From contig NZ_JAIXST010000273.1 of NCBI RefSeq assembly GCF_027484545.1, forward strand, positions 1 to 36,521: DNA of 36,521 nucleotides. The letters run 5' to 3'. Source of the stretch: Runella sp. Its GTDB lineage: Bacteria; Bacteroidota; Bacteroidia; Cytophagales; Spirosomataceae. Shown one piece after another: positions 7,488-15,653 of the stretch. Both the position numbers and the translations under genes were made by a program. The notes under the pieces are model-generated. The model ran no database searches and was not told the origin of the DNA. It worked only from the letters and a program-made list of their open reading frames with translations. How positions within the stretch are numbered: the first letter of the stretch is position 1; each line of letters begins with the position of its first letter.

Positions 7488-9074
7488 ATGCAGGATTCTT
7501 CTTGGAAATCTTTGTCGTTGCAACCTTCTGTAGCACAGCTGGAACAAATCTTTGAGTTTTCGTCTCATTTGGTATTTATCTACAACTGGGATTTGAAGAA
7601 GCTTATTTTTGTCAATAACCGTGTAGCTGAGAAACTCGGCTATACGCCGGAAGATATTCAACAGATGGAAGGGTCTATCCTTACTTTTGTTGAACATCCT
7701 GATAAAGAAGGATTTCTGAAAGAAATACATGCTGAATATGAGTCGTTGGAAGTCGGAAAAAAAGTAGAGTTTGTATGTAAATTGCTGCATAAAAATGGGA
7801 GTATTCGTACACTACGTAACCGAAGTATGCTATTGGCCCGGGATTCTCCCGAAGCTTCCCGTTTGATTATGAACGTGGCGGAAGATATTACGGATACGTT
7901 GGAGCGGGAAGCTGATTTGCTCAAAAAACAGTACCAATTCAATGAAGCGGAAGCCATTTTTAAATGTGGTACGTGGGAGTGGCAGGCCAACAGGAAAGGG
8001 ATAGAATGGTCGGAAGGGATATTTAAAATCATGGGGTTGTCGTCTGAGGAGTACAAAGACAAAACAATATCGCGTCGGTTCTACGAAAGCTTCATTGCAC
8101 CCGAGGATGTAAAGCGGTTCGCTGATTATACCGTTCAGGTATTGGCTGAACATCGGCCTTCGTATGAGATTGAACATCGGATCATCAATGCCGAGGGAAT
8201 GGTAAAATACGTGACCTTGCAAGGGCATATTTACTATGACGAGCAGGGGAGAGTACAGCGGATCATGGGAATGTTGGCTGATAGAACCGAAATCATCACC
8301 TATCAAAACGAATTGGAACGCCGCCTGACGGCGCTTAATAAAAGCAACCGGAATTTGGAGCAGTTTGCTTACGTTGCATCGCACGATTTGCAGGAACCGC
8401 TTCGAAAAATCATTGCTTTTGGCGAAAGATTAGCAAAAAAATACAAAGAACAACTGGGCTCTGAAGGTCAATTTTTTGTAGATCGTATGACTGGCGCTGC
8501 GCAACGAATGCACGCTCTGATTGAAGATTTACTGGCGTATTCGCGGGCGTCGCGACAAACAGAATCGTATGCGTCGGTGAATCTTAATGAGGTGGTAAAG
8601 AATGTATTGGAGGATTTAGAAGTAAAAATTCAGGAGAAAAAAGCGTCTATTACCATTGATGACTTGCCCGCGGTAGAGGCTCAATCGGTGCAGATGCATC
8701 AACTTTTTTTAAACTTAATTGAGAATGCTCTCAAATTTACGAAGCCGGGCACTACCCCGAAAATAGCCATTCAGGTTCGGAAAATAGTTCCTTATGAAGC
8801 CCCCACCGTTGGGCAAATTAACCCGAAAGAAAATTATTTTGAATTTATCATCAGTGACAACGGTATTGGATTTGAAGCGGAATATGCAGAACGAATTTTT
8901 ACGATATTTCAACGACTTCATGGCCGGGCTGAATATGCCGGTACGGGCCTGGGATTGGCAATATGTCGTAAAATAGTAGAAGCGCACCACGGCTTTATCG
9001 AAGCACAGGGCAAGCCAGGCGAAGGCGCCAAATTCATTTTTTATTTGCTGGTCACCCAACCCAACACACCATGA
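7488..9074 (+). CDS. PAS domain sensor histidine kinase
   Basis: A 528-residue soluble kinase with no transmembrane helix or signal peptide. Two PAS/PAC sensory modules cover about residues 15-140 and 150-275. The HisKA box is FAYVASHDLQEPLRKI with the phospho-accepting H299. The ATPase domain has the N-box (LFLNLIENALKF, N413), G1 (DNGIGF, D457) and G2 (GTGLGLAICRKI). The sequence type is the one that pairs with Rcp1-like regulators, and such a regulator follows at once, overlapping by 4 bases (ATGA). It begins 85 bp after the NtrC-like gene. The ligand is unknown; the cytoplasmic PAS layout suggests an internal redox, light or metabolite cue. Confidence 0.92.
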   Translation: MQDSSWKSLSLQPSVAQLEQIFEFSSHLVFIYNWDLKKLIFVNNRVAEKLGYTPEDIQQMEGSILTFVEHPDKEGFLKEIHAEYESLEVGKKVEFVCKLLHKNGSIRTLRNRSMLLARDSPEASRLIMNVAEDITDTLEREADLLKKQYQFNEAEAIFKCGTWEWQANRKGIEWSEGIFKIMGLSSEEYKDKTISRRFYESFIAPEDVKRFADYTVQVLAEHRPSYEIEHRIINAEGMVKYVTLQGHIYYDEQGRVQRIMGMLADRTEIITYQNELERRLTALNKSNRNLEQFAYVASHDLQEPLRKIIAFGERLAKKYKEQLGSEGQFFVDRMTGAAQRMHALIEDLLAYSRASRQTESYASVNLNEVVKNVLEDLEVKIQEKKASITIDDLPAVEAQSVQMHQLFLNLIENALKFTKPGTTPKIAIQVRKIVPYEAPTVGQINPKENYFEFIISDNGIGFEAEYAERIFTIFQRLHGRAEYAGTGLGLAICRKIVEAHHGFIEAQGKPGEGAKFIFYLLVTQPNTP

Positions 9075-9541
9075 GTATAACTGAACTCAAAAATGCAGAC
9101 AAAAGCGTACTGATTTTGCTTGCCGATGATGATGAAGACGATCGGATGTTTACCAAAGAGGCATTTGAAGAAAATCATTTACTGAATGAAATAAGGTTTG
9201 TCAATGATGGTGTAGAACTGATGGACTACCTTAAACGTCGCGAAAAGTACAGCAACCCGGCAGATAGTCCTCGGCCGGGCATGATACTTTTAGACCTGAA
9301 TATGCCCAAAATGGACGGTCGGGAGGCGCTGAAAGAAATAAAATCTGATCCTTCGCTTCGGTCCATACCCATAGTCGTATTGACTACTTCCAAAGCCGAA
9401 CAGGATGTCTTGCAGACCTATGATTTGGGGGTTAACTGTTTTATTACCAAGCCTGTAGCTTTTGCTGACTTTATTGAAGTCACACGTACGCTGGGTCATT
9501 ATTGGTTTGATATTGTCCAACTTCCCAACATTACCGAATAA
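9071..9541 (+). CDS. Rcp1-like response regulator
   Basis: A 156-residue stand-alone receiver domain of the Rcp1 type. The acidic cluster LADDDEDD (17-24), phospho-acceptor D75 (ILLDLNMPKMDG), T105-T106 (VLTTSK) and K127 (TKPVAF) are in place. It overlaps the upstream kinase by 4 bases and its TAA shares one base with the ATG of the downstream REC-PAS kinase. The three are thus translated as one tightly coupled operon. The expected route is kinase to this regulator, then to a partner or to the downstream REC-PAS kinase. It is similar to the protein at 2081-2527. Confidence 0.92.
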   Translation: MSITELKNADKSVLILLADDDEDDRMFTKEAFEENHLLNEIRFVNDGVELMDYLKRREKYSNPADSPRPGMILLDLNMPKMDGREALKEIKSDPSLRSIPIVVLTTSKAEQDVLQTYDLGVNCFITKPVAFADFIEVTRTLGHYWFDIVQLPNITE

Positions 9542-10980
9542 TGGAAAAAGAAACCATTCGATTGCTTATTGTGGATGATGATGAAGATGATTTTTTTCTT
9601 ACATCCGATTACCTGAAAGAAATACATAATAAGCACTTTGACATTACTTGGGCAAGTTCGTTTGGAGAAGGAATCATGCAGCTGACCCAAGCCAAATTTG
9701 ACCTGTGCTTTTTTGACTTTCTGCTCGGTGCCAAAACAGGGATTGACCTCTTACAGGAAGCGATTCGGAGCGGAGTAAGCTGCCCTATTGTGCTGCTGAC
9801 GGGTAGGGGAGACCAAAAAGTGGACGTGGAAGCTATGCGTCTTGGTGCCATGGACTATCTGATAAAGAGTGAGTTGGATGCTGAAAAACTCGACCGGTGT
9901 ATCCGTTATGCTTTAGAGAGGGCCGAGGTTTTGCGCCGCCTGCGCGAGAGTGAAACGCGACTGCGCGGTATTTTTGGGCAGCTCAAAGATGCAGTATTGC
10001 TCAAAAGGCCTAAAGGGCTTATTTTTTATTACAACAATACGGCCCTCGACTTGCTTGGGTACAACGAAACCGAGCTTTTACAACTTTGCTCACAAGATTT
10101 ATTTGCCATTCCTTCTCAGCACGCCCAATACGTCCAAAGCCTCGAAGAACGAGGTATTGTGGAAAACTTTGAAGTGTGGCTGGTGAAGAAAAATGGGGAG
10201 CGGGTGCTTTGTTCGCTTCATGCCAGCAAACAGAGCGACAGCGAAGGTGAAGGCTATTATTTGTTGGTCATTCAGGACATTACGGCCCGTAAGAAATTGG
10301 AACGCGATACGCTGTTGGCTGCTAAAGCCGCTTCTACTGCGCGTTTGGTACGTACTCTTGCCCATGAAGTTCGTAACCCGCTAACCAATATTAACTTATC
10401 GCTGGACCAAATTGAGCCGGAACTGACCGATGAAGAACAAAAACTTTTTGCGGAAATTATTCGTCGAAACAGCCGTCGTATCAATACGCTTATTACTGAA
10501 CTTTTGAATTCTTTCAAACAACAGGAAGCTGTTTTGAGCCGCGTTTCTATCAACGATTTACTCGAAGATACGCTGGGAGAAGCTACTGACCGCCTCAGTT
10601 TGAAGAAGATAGCATTAGAAAAAGAATTCGGAGAAGATTGTTCGTTGCCTTTGGATAAATCCAATATCAAAATGGCGTTCCTGAATCTTATCATCAACGC
10701 CATTGAGGCCATGGAAGAAGAAAAAGGCATACTGATGGTGTCTACTCATGTGGCGGGAAAATCGTGTTATGTTGAAATCCGAGACAACGGACTCGGCATC
10801 AGCCCCGAGAATCTCAATCGCCTTTTTGAACCCTATTTCACTTCTAAAACCAACGGTTTAGGCTTAGGATTGGCCTCTACGCTGACCATTTTGCAGTCGC
10901 ACCGCGCTACAGTAGAAGTAGAATCTGAAATAGGAGAAGGCACCGTTTTTACCGTGACCTTCCCCCTGAATGAAGCTTGA
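9541..10980 (+). CDS. Response-regulator/PAS/histidine kinase (REC-PAS-HisKA-HATPase)
   Basis: This 479-residue cytoplasmic protein starts with a receiver domain (D12-D14, phospho-acceptor D59 in CFFDFLLG, T87, K109). It continues with a PAS domain (about 140-250) and an NtrB-like kinase core: H275 in TLAHEVRNPLTN, N386 in NLIINAIEA, D415 in RDNGLGIS, and GLGLGLAST. An N-terminal REC on a kinase fits a phosphorelay in which the upstream regulator or kinase controls it. The HEVRNPL core is the type that phosphorylates NtrC-family activators, so the natural output would be the sigma-54 activator at 5927. That pairing is inference. It ends the signalling operon; a convergent TspO-like gene follows. 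Confidence 0.9.
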   Translation: MEKETIRLLIVDDDEDDFFLTSDYLKEIHNKHFDITWASSFGEGIMQLTQAKFDLCFFDFLLGAKTGIDLLQEAIRSGVSCPIVLLTGRGDQKVDVEAMRLGAMDYLIKSELDAEKLDRCIRYALERAEVLRRLRESETRLRGIFGQLKDAVLLKRPKGLIFYYNNTALDLLGYNETELLQLCSQDLFAIPSQHAQYVQSLEERGIVENFEVWLVKKNGERVLCSLHASKQSDSEGEGYYLLVIQDITARKKLERDTLLAAKAASTARLVRTLAHEVRNPLTNINLSLDQIEPELTDEEQKLFAEIIRRNSRRINTLITELLNSFKQQEAVLSRVSINDLLEDTLGEATDRLSLKKIALEKEFGEDCSLPLDKSNIKMAFLNLIINAIEAMEEEKGILMVSTHVAGKSCYVEIRDNGLGISPENLNRLFEPYFTSKTNGLGLGLASTLTILQSHRATVEVESEIGEGTVFTVTFPLNEA

Positions 10981-11013
10981 AATCCATAGGTCATACTAAG
11001 AGTCTTCTACCAC

Positions 11014-11880
11014 TTACCACTGCACCGCCGTCTTTGGGTCATGGCTGAGGTGAGGATCTGCTACTTTTACTTTGGACGTTCTGAACAGCGAGCCGGTAAC
11101 TTCTACCACTATGGCTGCCACGACGAGAATCATCCCGAATACCGCCGACCATACAATGAAGCGATAATAAACGTCGGCTTCGAGGCGAGCCATGATAATA
11201 CCCGCAAAGGCCCAGACTACTGATAGACCTAAGTAAGCATTTTTGAGTTTTAGTAGCGCCCAGGAGCTGATGAGCGCACCCACAAAAATCATCGTGGTCG
11301 CCCAAAATGTTTCACTCTGTCCCCAGCCATCCCAACCGGTGCCCACCAATACCGCCGTAACATTGGCAATGGTAGCAATGCAAATCCAGCCCAAATAACC
11401 GCCAAAAGGAGCTTTAATCGCCATTCGGGAGGTTTTGTTCAGGTAAGGAGTAATGAGATTGAGGCGCGCGTTGATAATGATAAGTTGCGTCAGCAGAGCC
11501 AACATCACAAATACGGAGAACACCAAGTAGTCATAATGCCATGAAAGGATCCAGAGTACGTTGAGAATACAGCTGACAATAAATCGTGCACCGATGATAC
11601 CCACGGTGTCGGCGGTAGCTTCATCTACGTGTTTTTGAAACATAGATTTGCTCTGCTTAATGCAGAATAGCAGCAGTAACAGATAAATAACTCCCCAAAT
11701 GGCAAAAGTAAGGGGAGCAGGGACGAAAAGATTGGGGTATTGGCCGGAAACCTGTCCCGTCGTTTTGTTATTAAAAGGCAGGGCATTGGCCAAATAATTA
11801 GCTGTTACCATCGCTGCGAAAAACACCCAGTTAAAAACCTGCAAGGCTTTTATCGCTGATTTATTCCAAACGGTTTTCAT
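11014..11880 (-). CDS. TspO/MBR-related tryptophan-rich membrane protein
   Basis: A 288-residue integral membrane protein with about eight hydrophobic segments. It has the features of the long 'tryptophan-rich sensory protein' group: PAPLTFAIWGVIYLLLL near residue 55, repeated Trp residues (WILSWHYD, GWDGWGQ, FIVWSAVFG) and FGGYLGW. TspO proteins bind tetrapyrroles and other small ligands and are linked to oxidative or light stress. This longer bacterial group has no firm biochemical role. The ATG at 11880 lies only 4 bases after the stop of the upstream BrkB-like gene on the same strand, so the two are probably cotranscribed. Confidence 0.75.
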   Translation of the reverse strand: MKTVWNKSAIKALQVFNWVFFAAMVTANYLANALPFNNKTTGQVSGQYPNLFVPAPLTFAIWGVIYLLLLLFCIKQSKSMFQKHVDEATADTVGIIGARFIVSCILNVLWILSWHYDYLVFSVFVMLALLTQLIIINARLNLITPYLNKTSRMAIKAPFGGYLGWICIATIANVTAVLVGTGWDGWGQSETFWATTMIFVGALISSWALLKLKNAYLGLSVVWAFAGIIMARLEADVYYRFIVWSAVFGMILVVAAIVVEVTGSLFRTSKVKVADPHLSHDPKTAVQW

Positions 11881-11884
11881 AGTT

Positions 11885-12820
11885 TTAATTGTTTGATAAA
11901 TGATTGATTAACGTTTTATTTACTTCAATTTCTTTCTTTTGAAATCTAACCGCGTACGCCCGCGGTTGAATGCCTCCTCCTAATTTAAAAGCATATACTT
12001 TGGTAAATTCTGCACCAAAAAACAGAATCAGGGCTGAATAATACACCCAAAGTAAAATAATGACTACCGAGCCGGCCGCTCCGTAAGCTCCTCCAATGTC
12101 CGATTGTCCGAGGTATAAACCAATGACGTATTTGCCGATCATAAAAAGAACTGCCGTGACGCCCGCTCCGATAAATGTATCTTTCAGTTTGACTTTTCCA
12201 TCGGGCAATACGCTGAAAATCACCGCGAAAAGTACGGTCATCACTCCTCAAATAAAGGCAATGTTGAGCGCCCAAAACAAATAAACGGTGGCGTCTGAGA
12301 ACAGCACCTTTACTTTTTCGCTGAAAATAGTCAGCACGGTATTGAGGAAAAGTGATACAATGAACAGAAATCCCAAAGACACGATTAGCGAAAAAGAAAG
12401 AAGCCGATTGATGAGGTATTTGACCAATCCACTGCGGGGCTTAGGCTTGATGGCCCAAATCTGATTGATGGAATCCTGAATTTCGGCAAAGACCCCCGTA
12501 GCTCCTATAATCAACGTGACTACTCCTATAATGGCCGCTATTCCAGTCTTACCCGACAGTTGAGCGTGACGAATTAGTTCCTGAACCTGTTTGGCTGCTT
12601 CTGCACCCACCAACCAATCGATTTGATTATAAAGTTGGCCTTCAACGGCCTCTCGTCCGTAGAAAAATCCCACGATGGATAAAACTACTAAGAGCATGGG
12701 CGCGAGCGAAAACAGGGTATAATAGGACAAAGACGCGCTGAGTTTAATCGCGTTGTCGTTCATGAACTCTTGAATAGCTTCTTTGAAAATAGCGCTGTAT
12801 GTCTGCCAAAAATTACGCAT
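11885..12820 (-). pseudogene. YihY/BrkB family membrane protein, interrupted by in-frame TGA
   Basis: The frame from ATG 12820 encodes a normal YihY/BrkB protein (311 positions) except for a TGA at 12248-12250 (position 191). The first part has the family N-terminus (AIKLSASLSYYTLFSLAPMLLVVLS), EIQDSINQIWAIKPKPRSG and several transmembrane helices. The part after the stop continues in the same frame with VMTVLFAVIFSVLPDGKVKLKDTFIGAGVTA and GGAYGAAGSVVIILLWVYYSA, typical of the family C-terminus. A Trp codon (TGG to TGA) best explains it. The upstream 60 codons also open in frame look non-coding. The function of the family is unclear; it is often linked to envelope or stress loci. Confidence 0.88.
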
Positions 12821-13032
12821 AACGGCTTCCTGAAATCCCTGATAAAAATGTACAGTGTGGAACAACCAACAACTGTTCCAACCCAACAACTGAATCGATT
12901 GGGGAAATGTTTCCACACATCTGGACATATTAGTTCGGTTTTTCCCCATTTGCCACTGAAAAATAAGCCGGTATAAGTATTTTGAGTAAGATAACATCAA
13001 ACGATTTTATCCACATTAATATAGTTAAAGCC

Positions 13033-13185
13033 ATGCGTTCCCTCTTATATATCATCGCTGTCATTCTTATCATTGGATGGTTAATTGGTGCTTTTGCGTA
13101 TAGCGCAGGTGGGCTTATTCACATTTTGTTGGTATTAGCCATTGTGTCATTTTTGATTGGACTTATCCGTCGCGGCACCGTTTGA
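13033..13185 (+). CDS. lmo0937-family small membrane protein
   Basis: A 50-residue, almost entirely hydrophobic peptide starting MRSLLYIIAVILIIGW and ending FLIGLIRRG-. This matches the lmo0937-type small membrane proteins: two short helices around an AYSAGGLIHI turn. ATG 13033 is chosen because the 17 codons upstream are polar and unlike the family. Such peptides occur widely in Bacteroidota stress loci with OmpA, Dps and YtxH genes. The function is unknown. It opens a run of six short same-strand genes ending at the terminator at 15100. Confidence 0.75.
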   Translation: MRSLLYIIAVILIIGWLIGAFAYSAGGLIHILLVLAIVSFLIGLIRRGTV

Positions 13186-13225
13186 GAACAGTCCTATTAG
13201 TTGAACCATTAAATGTTAGGTAATC

Positions 13226-13396
13226 ATGGAAATCCTATTGTTAATGAGTATCACAGGTTTGGTAGGGTTGGCGGCATCAGTTGGAATGCTGTATGCGTCA
13301 CATCAAACTCACTCGGATGGACCCGCAGATTTTGGACATCAGGGACGCGACGATTTCTTTCGGCGCGTCAAAATGAACGCTGGTCGTTTGAAATAA
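13226..13396 (+). CDS. Small membrane-anchored protein, hypothetical
   Basis: ATG 13226 opens a 56-codon frame. It has an N-terminal hydrophobic helix (MEILLLMSITGLVGLAASVG) followed by a polar tail rich in His, Asp and Arg (HSDGPADFGHQGRDDFFRRV). A different frame is also open here (13213-13407), but it has no coherent composition. The single-helix-plus-charged-tail layout and tight spacing (40 bp after the lmo0937-like gene, 24 bp before dps) make this frame the likely real gene. No family recognised. Confidence 0.55.
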   Translation: MEILLLMSITGLVGLAASVGMLYASHQTHSDGPADFGHQGRDDFFRRVKMNAGRLK

Positions 13397-13420
13397 AATT
13401 AGACTAAAAGAATTTTTTTT

Positions 13421-13876
13421 ATGCAAGCTGATATTGGAATTCCTGAGGTACAGACCAAAAAGATTGTGGATGTGTTGCACCAACTTTTGGCCGACGAACA
13501 CGTCTTATTAATCAAAACCCGTAATTATTACTGGAACATCAGAAGCTCAAATTTTATGGAAACGCATAAATCCTATGGCTCTCATTATGAGTTGATTACG
13601 GAGCTGATAGATGAGGTTGCCGAGCGCGTCACGCAGTTGGGTGAGCGTGCCAACGGAACGATGGAGGAGTTTTTGAAAACCACCCGATTGGGAGAAGGCC
13701 CTTACTATCACCAACAGGAACAGCAAGTGAAGCAATTGCTGATTATATGTAAACATCTCCGCGAAGATATTGGGCAAAGCGATAAGTATGATGACTTGGT
13801 CACGACTGACTTCCTGACGGGAGTGCCGGCGAAACACGAGAAAATGGCGTGGATGCTGCGCTCATCTTTGAAGTAA
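13421..13876 (+). CDS. Dps family DNA-binding/ferritin-like protein
   Basis: A 151-residue four-helix Dps-like protein (ferritin superfamily). Members form dodecamers that oxidise and store iron and protect DNA in starvation or peroxide stress. The core (LLADEHVLLIKTRNYYWNI...LIDEVAERVTQLGERANGT) aligns well with the family. At the inter-subunit ferroxidase centre, H49, D64 and E68 look conserved. However, the His expected in the x-H-W motif is Tyr (YYW, residues 36-38) and the Asp four residues after H49 is Gly53. Iron oxidation could therefore be reduced. It lies in the stress cluster, 24 bp after a small membrane protein and 20 bp before an OmpA lipoprotein. Confidence 0.88.
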   Translation: MQADIGIPEVQTKKIVDVLHQLLADEHVLLIKTRNYYWNIRSSNFMETHKSYGSHYELITELIDEVAERVTQLGERANGTMEEFLKTTRLGEGPYYHQQEQQVKQLLIICKHLREDIGQSDKYDDLVTTDFLTGVPAKHEKMAWMLRSSLK

Positions 13877-13896
13877 GTCTTTAAGATTTCTACAGC

Positions 13897-14598
13897 ATGA
13901 AAACAAATATTTTGACAGTAAAAAGTTTATTAATATATGCCGCAGGAGTTATGCTCACTGCAACACTTTCCGACTGTACATCCACATCAAATCTAAAAAA
14001 GTCGGGTACCACACCTACTTCGACGACAAAAAACGTAATTAGTAGGGCTCAAAATCCTACTAATTACGCCATTACAGCCTCGGCTGTGGGTGGTGTGGCT
14101 GGTTCAATTATTGAAAAGTACATGGACAAGCAGGTCGTTCAGTTGACCCAAAGTGTGTCAGGCATAGCTCAGGTCGAACGATTTGGAGAAGGGATTAAGA
14201 TAACGTTCAATTCGGGAGTTCTGTTTAAATCTGATTTCAGTTATGCTTTATCGCCTGATCCACAACCTATTTTGCAACAACTTGCCAATTCGTTGGCTAC
14301 GTATAAAGACACAGAAATATTGATAGCGGGTCATACCGACAATGTCGGAACGGCGAAGCAAAACCAATTATTTTCTGAAAAACGAGCGGAGTCGTTGGCT
14401 GACTTTTTACAGTTCAATGGCGTGGCTCAGCTCCGAATGGTGATTCAGGGCTTTGGAGAATACACACCAAAGGTGTCTAACGGTACCGAAAACGGTCGCC
14501 GTCAGAACCAAAGAATCGAACTTGGGATCGTAGCCAATCAGGCACTCAAAGCCCAGGCGAAAAAAGAAGCCGCGGATGCGAGCGTGAGTAAAAAATAA
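13897..14598 (+). CDS. OmpA family outer-membrane lipoprotein
   Basis: A 233-residue exported protein. Residues 1-27 form a signal peptide with a candidate lipobox cysteine at C27 (TLSDC; Asp at -1 is atypical). A Thr/Ser-rich linker and a Gly/Ala helix follow, then an OmpA C-terminal peptidoglycan-binding domain (about 105-215) with IAGHTDNVG, LFSEKRAESLADFL, GFGEYTP and the closing ENGRRQNQRIEL. The NGRRxNRR-type arginines and the Asp of HTD contact diaminopimelate. It should tie the outer membrane to the cell wall. It is 20 bp after dps and 4 bp before a small basic protein, so it is part of the same stress transcript. Confidence 0.87.
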   Translation: MKTNILTVKSLLIYAAGVMLTATLSDCTSTSNLKKSGTTPTSTTKNVISRAQNPTNYAITASAVGGVAGSIIEKYMDKQVVQLTQSVSGIAQVERFGEGIKITFNSGVLFKSDFSYALSPDPQPILQQLANSLATYKDTEILIAGHTDNVGTAKQNQLFSEKRAESLADFLQFNGVAQLRMVIQGFGEYTPKVSNGTENGRRQNQRIELGIVANQALKAQAKKEAADASVSKK

Positions 14599-14602
14599 GA
14601 GT

Positions 14603-14782
14603 ATGGCCAAACAGGTAGTAACCCCTGACGATTTTAAGAAAAATGCGGAGGGACAGGTAAAAAAAACGAAGAGGCCGATGGGTATTCAAGACCTCAAAAA
14701 ACGGTTTAAAGCAACGGATTCTGCGCTTCTAAAACAGCAAAAGCGCAAAGCACTGGAGGCCGAAAAATATGTCAGCGGATAA
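14603..14782 (+). CDS. Small basic hypothetical protein
   Basis: ATG 14603, 4 bases after the OmpA stop, opens a 59-codon frame ending TAA at 14780-14782. The peptide is rich in Lys, Arg and Gln (FKKNAEGQVKKTKRPMG, LKKRFKATDSALLKQQKRK), has no hydrophobic segment and would be soluble and helical. No family recognised. The charged composition and operon-like spacing support it as a real gene, possibly a nucleic-acid binding or stress peptide; that role is a guess. Confidence 0.5.
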   Translation: MAKQVVTPDDFKKNAEGQVKKTKRPMGIQDLKKRFKATDSALLKQQKRKALEAEKYVSG

Positions 14783-14802
14783 ATAAGCAAGCTATAACAG
14801 CT

Positions 14803-15066
14803 ATGGAAACAGACAATAAAGATAGAGAAGAGGCCGGAAGTATCAGCTCGGTAGTAGCGGGCGATACCGAAAATTCTAACGATATTTTAATCGAAAAAGA
14901 TTTTTTGCCTGGAGTTCCTACTGATTCTGAAGACAAATCGGATATACCGCATACAAGCAAACAGGAAAGTGTTGCGTATTCCAAAAAACATAACTTTAAC
15001 CAGAATCGCGGCTACAACGAAGTACCGCCAACCGTTCTGGTTAAAAGTACCAAAAAAGGTAGTTAA
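14803..15066 (+). CDS. Hypothetical acidic/disordered protein
   Basis: An 87-residue, polar, low-complexity protein rich in Asp, Glu, Ser and Thr in its first two thirds (DNKDREEAGSISS, PTDSEDKSDIPH) with a Lys/Asn-rich tail (KKHNFNQNRGYNEV). It lacks hydrophobic helices and is probably largely disordered. It starts 20 bp after the small basic protein and ends 33 bp before a strong terminator, so it is the last gene of the stress run. The opposite charge of the two neighbours could let them interact, which is speculation. No family recognised. Confidence 0.55.
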   Translation: METDNKDREEAGSISSVVAGDTENSNDILIEKDFLPGVPTDSEDKSDIPHTSKQESVAYSKKHNFNQNRGYNEVPPTVLVKSTKKGS

Positions 15067-15099
15067 TTTTTCATAAGGTTAAGGGTTTAGGAATGGGCG

Positions 15100-15134
15100 A
15101 GAGCAGGGGGATTTTATTCCCCTGCTCTTTTTTT
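15100..15134 (+). terminator. Rho-independent terminator of the stress gene run
   Basis: AGAGCAGGGG (15100-15109) pairs perfectly with CCCCTGCTCT (15119-15128) across a 9-nt loop and is followed by a T-tract to 15134. It lies 33 bp after the last gene of the run. Confidence 0.88.
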
Positions 15135-15261
15135 ATAAAAACAGCAATCGCTGCTGAGTATTTTGCGTTGAAATGGGCGTGATAATGAACTTTTAGGTAA
15201 TTTGGAATGGTTAGATTTTGGGTAGAATTGCTTCTCATTATAAAAAACCCCTTCCAAAATC

Positions 15262-15564
15262 ATGTTTGTACATCACGTTTTCTTTTACTTAAATAATCCC
15301 GACAGTACCGCCGACCGCGATGCACTCGTAGCCGGTTTGCAAACACTTATTCCGATTGAAGTGGTAAAATTTGCCCACATCGGTAAAGTGGCTGATACAC
15401 ACCGTGGTGTGATAGACCGTTCTTATTCGGTGTCGTGGCTGATGCTTTTTGAAAATAAAGCCGACCAAGACATTTATCAGGACCACCCTGTTCACCATGA
15501 ATTTGTGAAAAACTGCGCACACCTGTGGGAAAAGGTGGTCATTTACGATTCAGACGATGTTTAA
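15262..15564 (+). CDS. Dabb family protein (stress-responsive alpha/beta barrel)
   Basis: A 100-residue protein of the Dabb (dimeric alpha/beta barrel) family. The signature opening MFVHHVFFYLN, the middle HIGKVADTHRGVIDRSYSVSW and the closing DIYQDHPVHHEFVKNCAHLW are typical. Members form dimeric ferredoxin-like barrels; plant and bacterial homologues are stress induced, but the reaction is usually unknown. It stands between the stress-run terminator and the AraC-type regulator, with its own upstream spacer of 127 bp. Confidence 0.85.
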   Translation: MFVHHVFFYLNNPDSTADRDALVAGLQTLIPIEVVKFAHIGKVADTHRGVIDRSYSVSWLMLFENKADQDIYQDHPVHHEFVKNCAHLWEKVVIYDSDDV

Positions 15565-15574
15565 TTGATATTCA

Positions 15575-15596
15575 CGGCATGGCGCAAGTCATGCCG
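15575..15596. repeat. Short inverted repeat between Dabb and AraC genes
   Basis: CGGCATG (15575-15581) and CATGCCG (15590-15596) flank an 8-nt loop, GCGCAAGT. No T-tract follows, so it is more like the other GC-rich intergenic patches than a terminator. Confidence 0.4.
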
Positions 15597-15653
15597 CCTC
15601 ACCCTAAACCCCATGGTACGCCATCGCGGCTCCTTGTTGGAGAGGGACTCTTT

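Noticed and set aside
15525-15653. Upstream extension of the AraC gene
   Set aside because: It overlaps the Dabb gene and an inverted repeat, and family-like sequence begins after ATG 15654.
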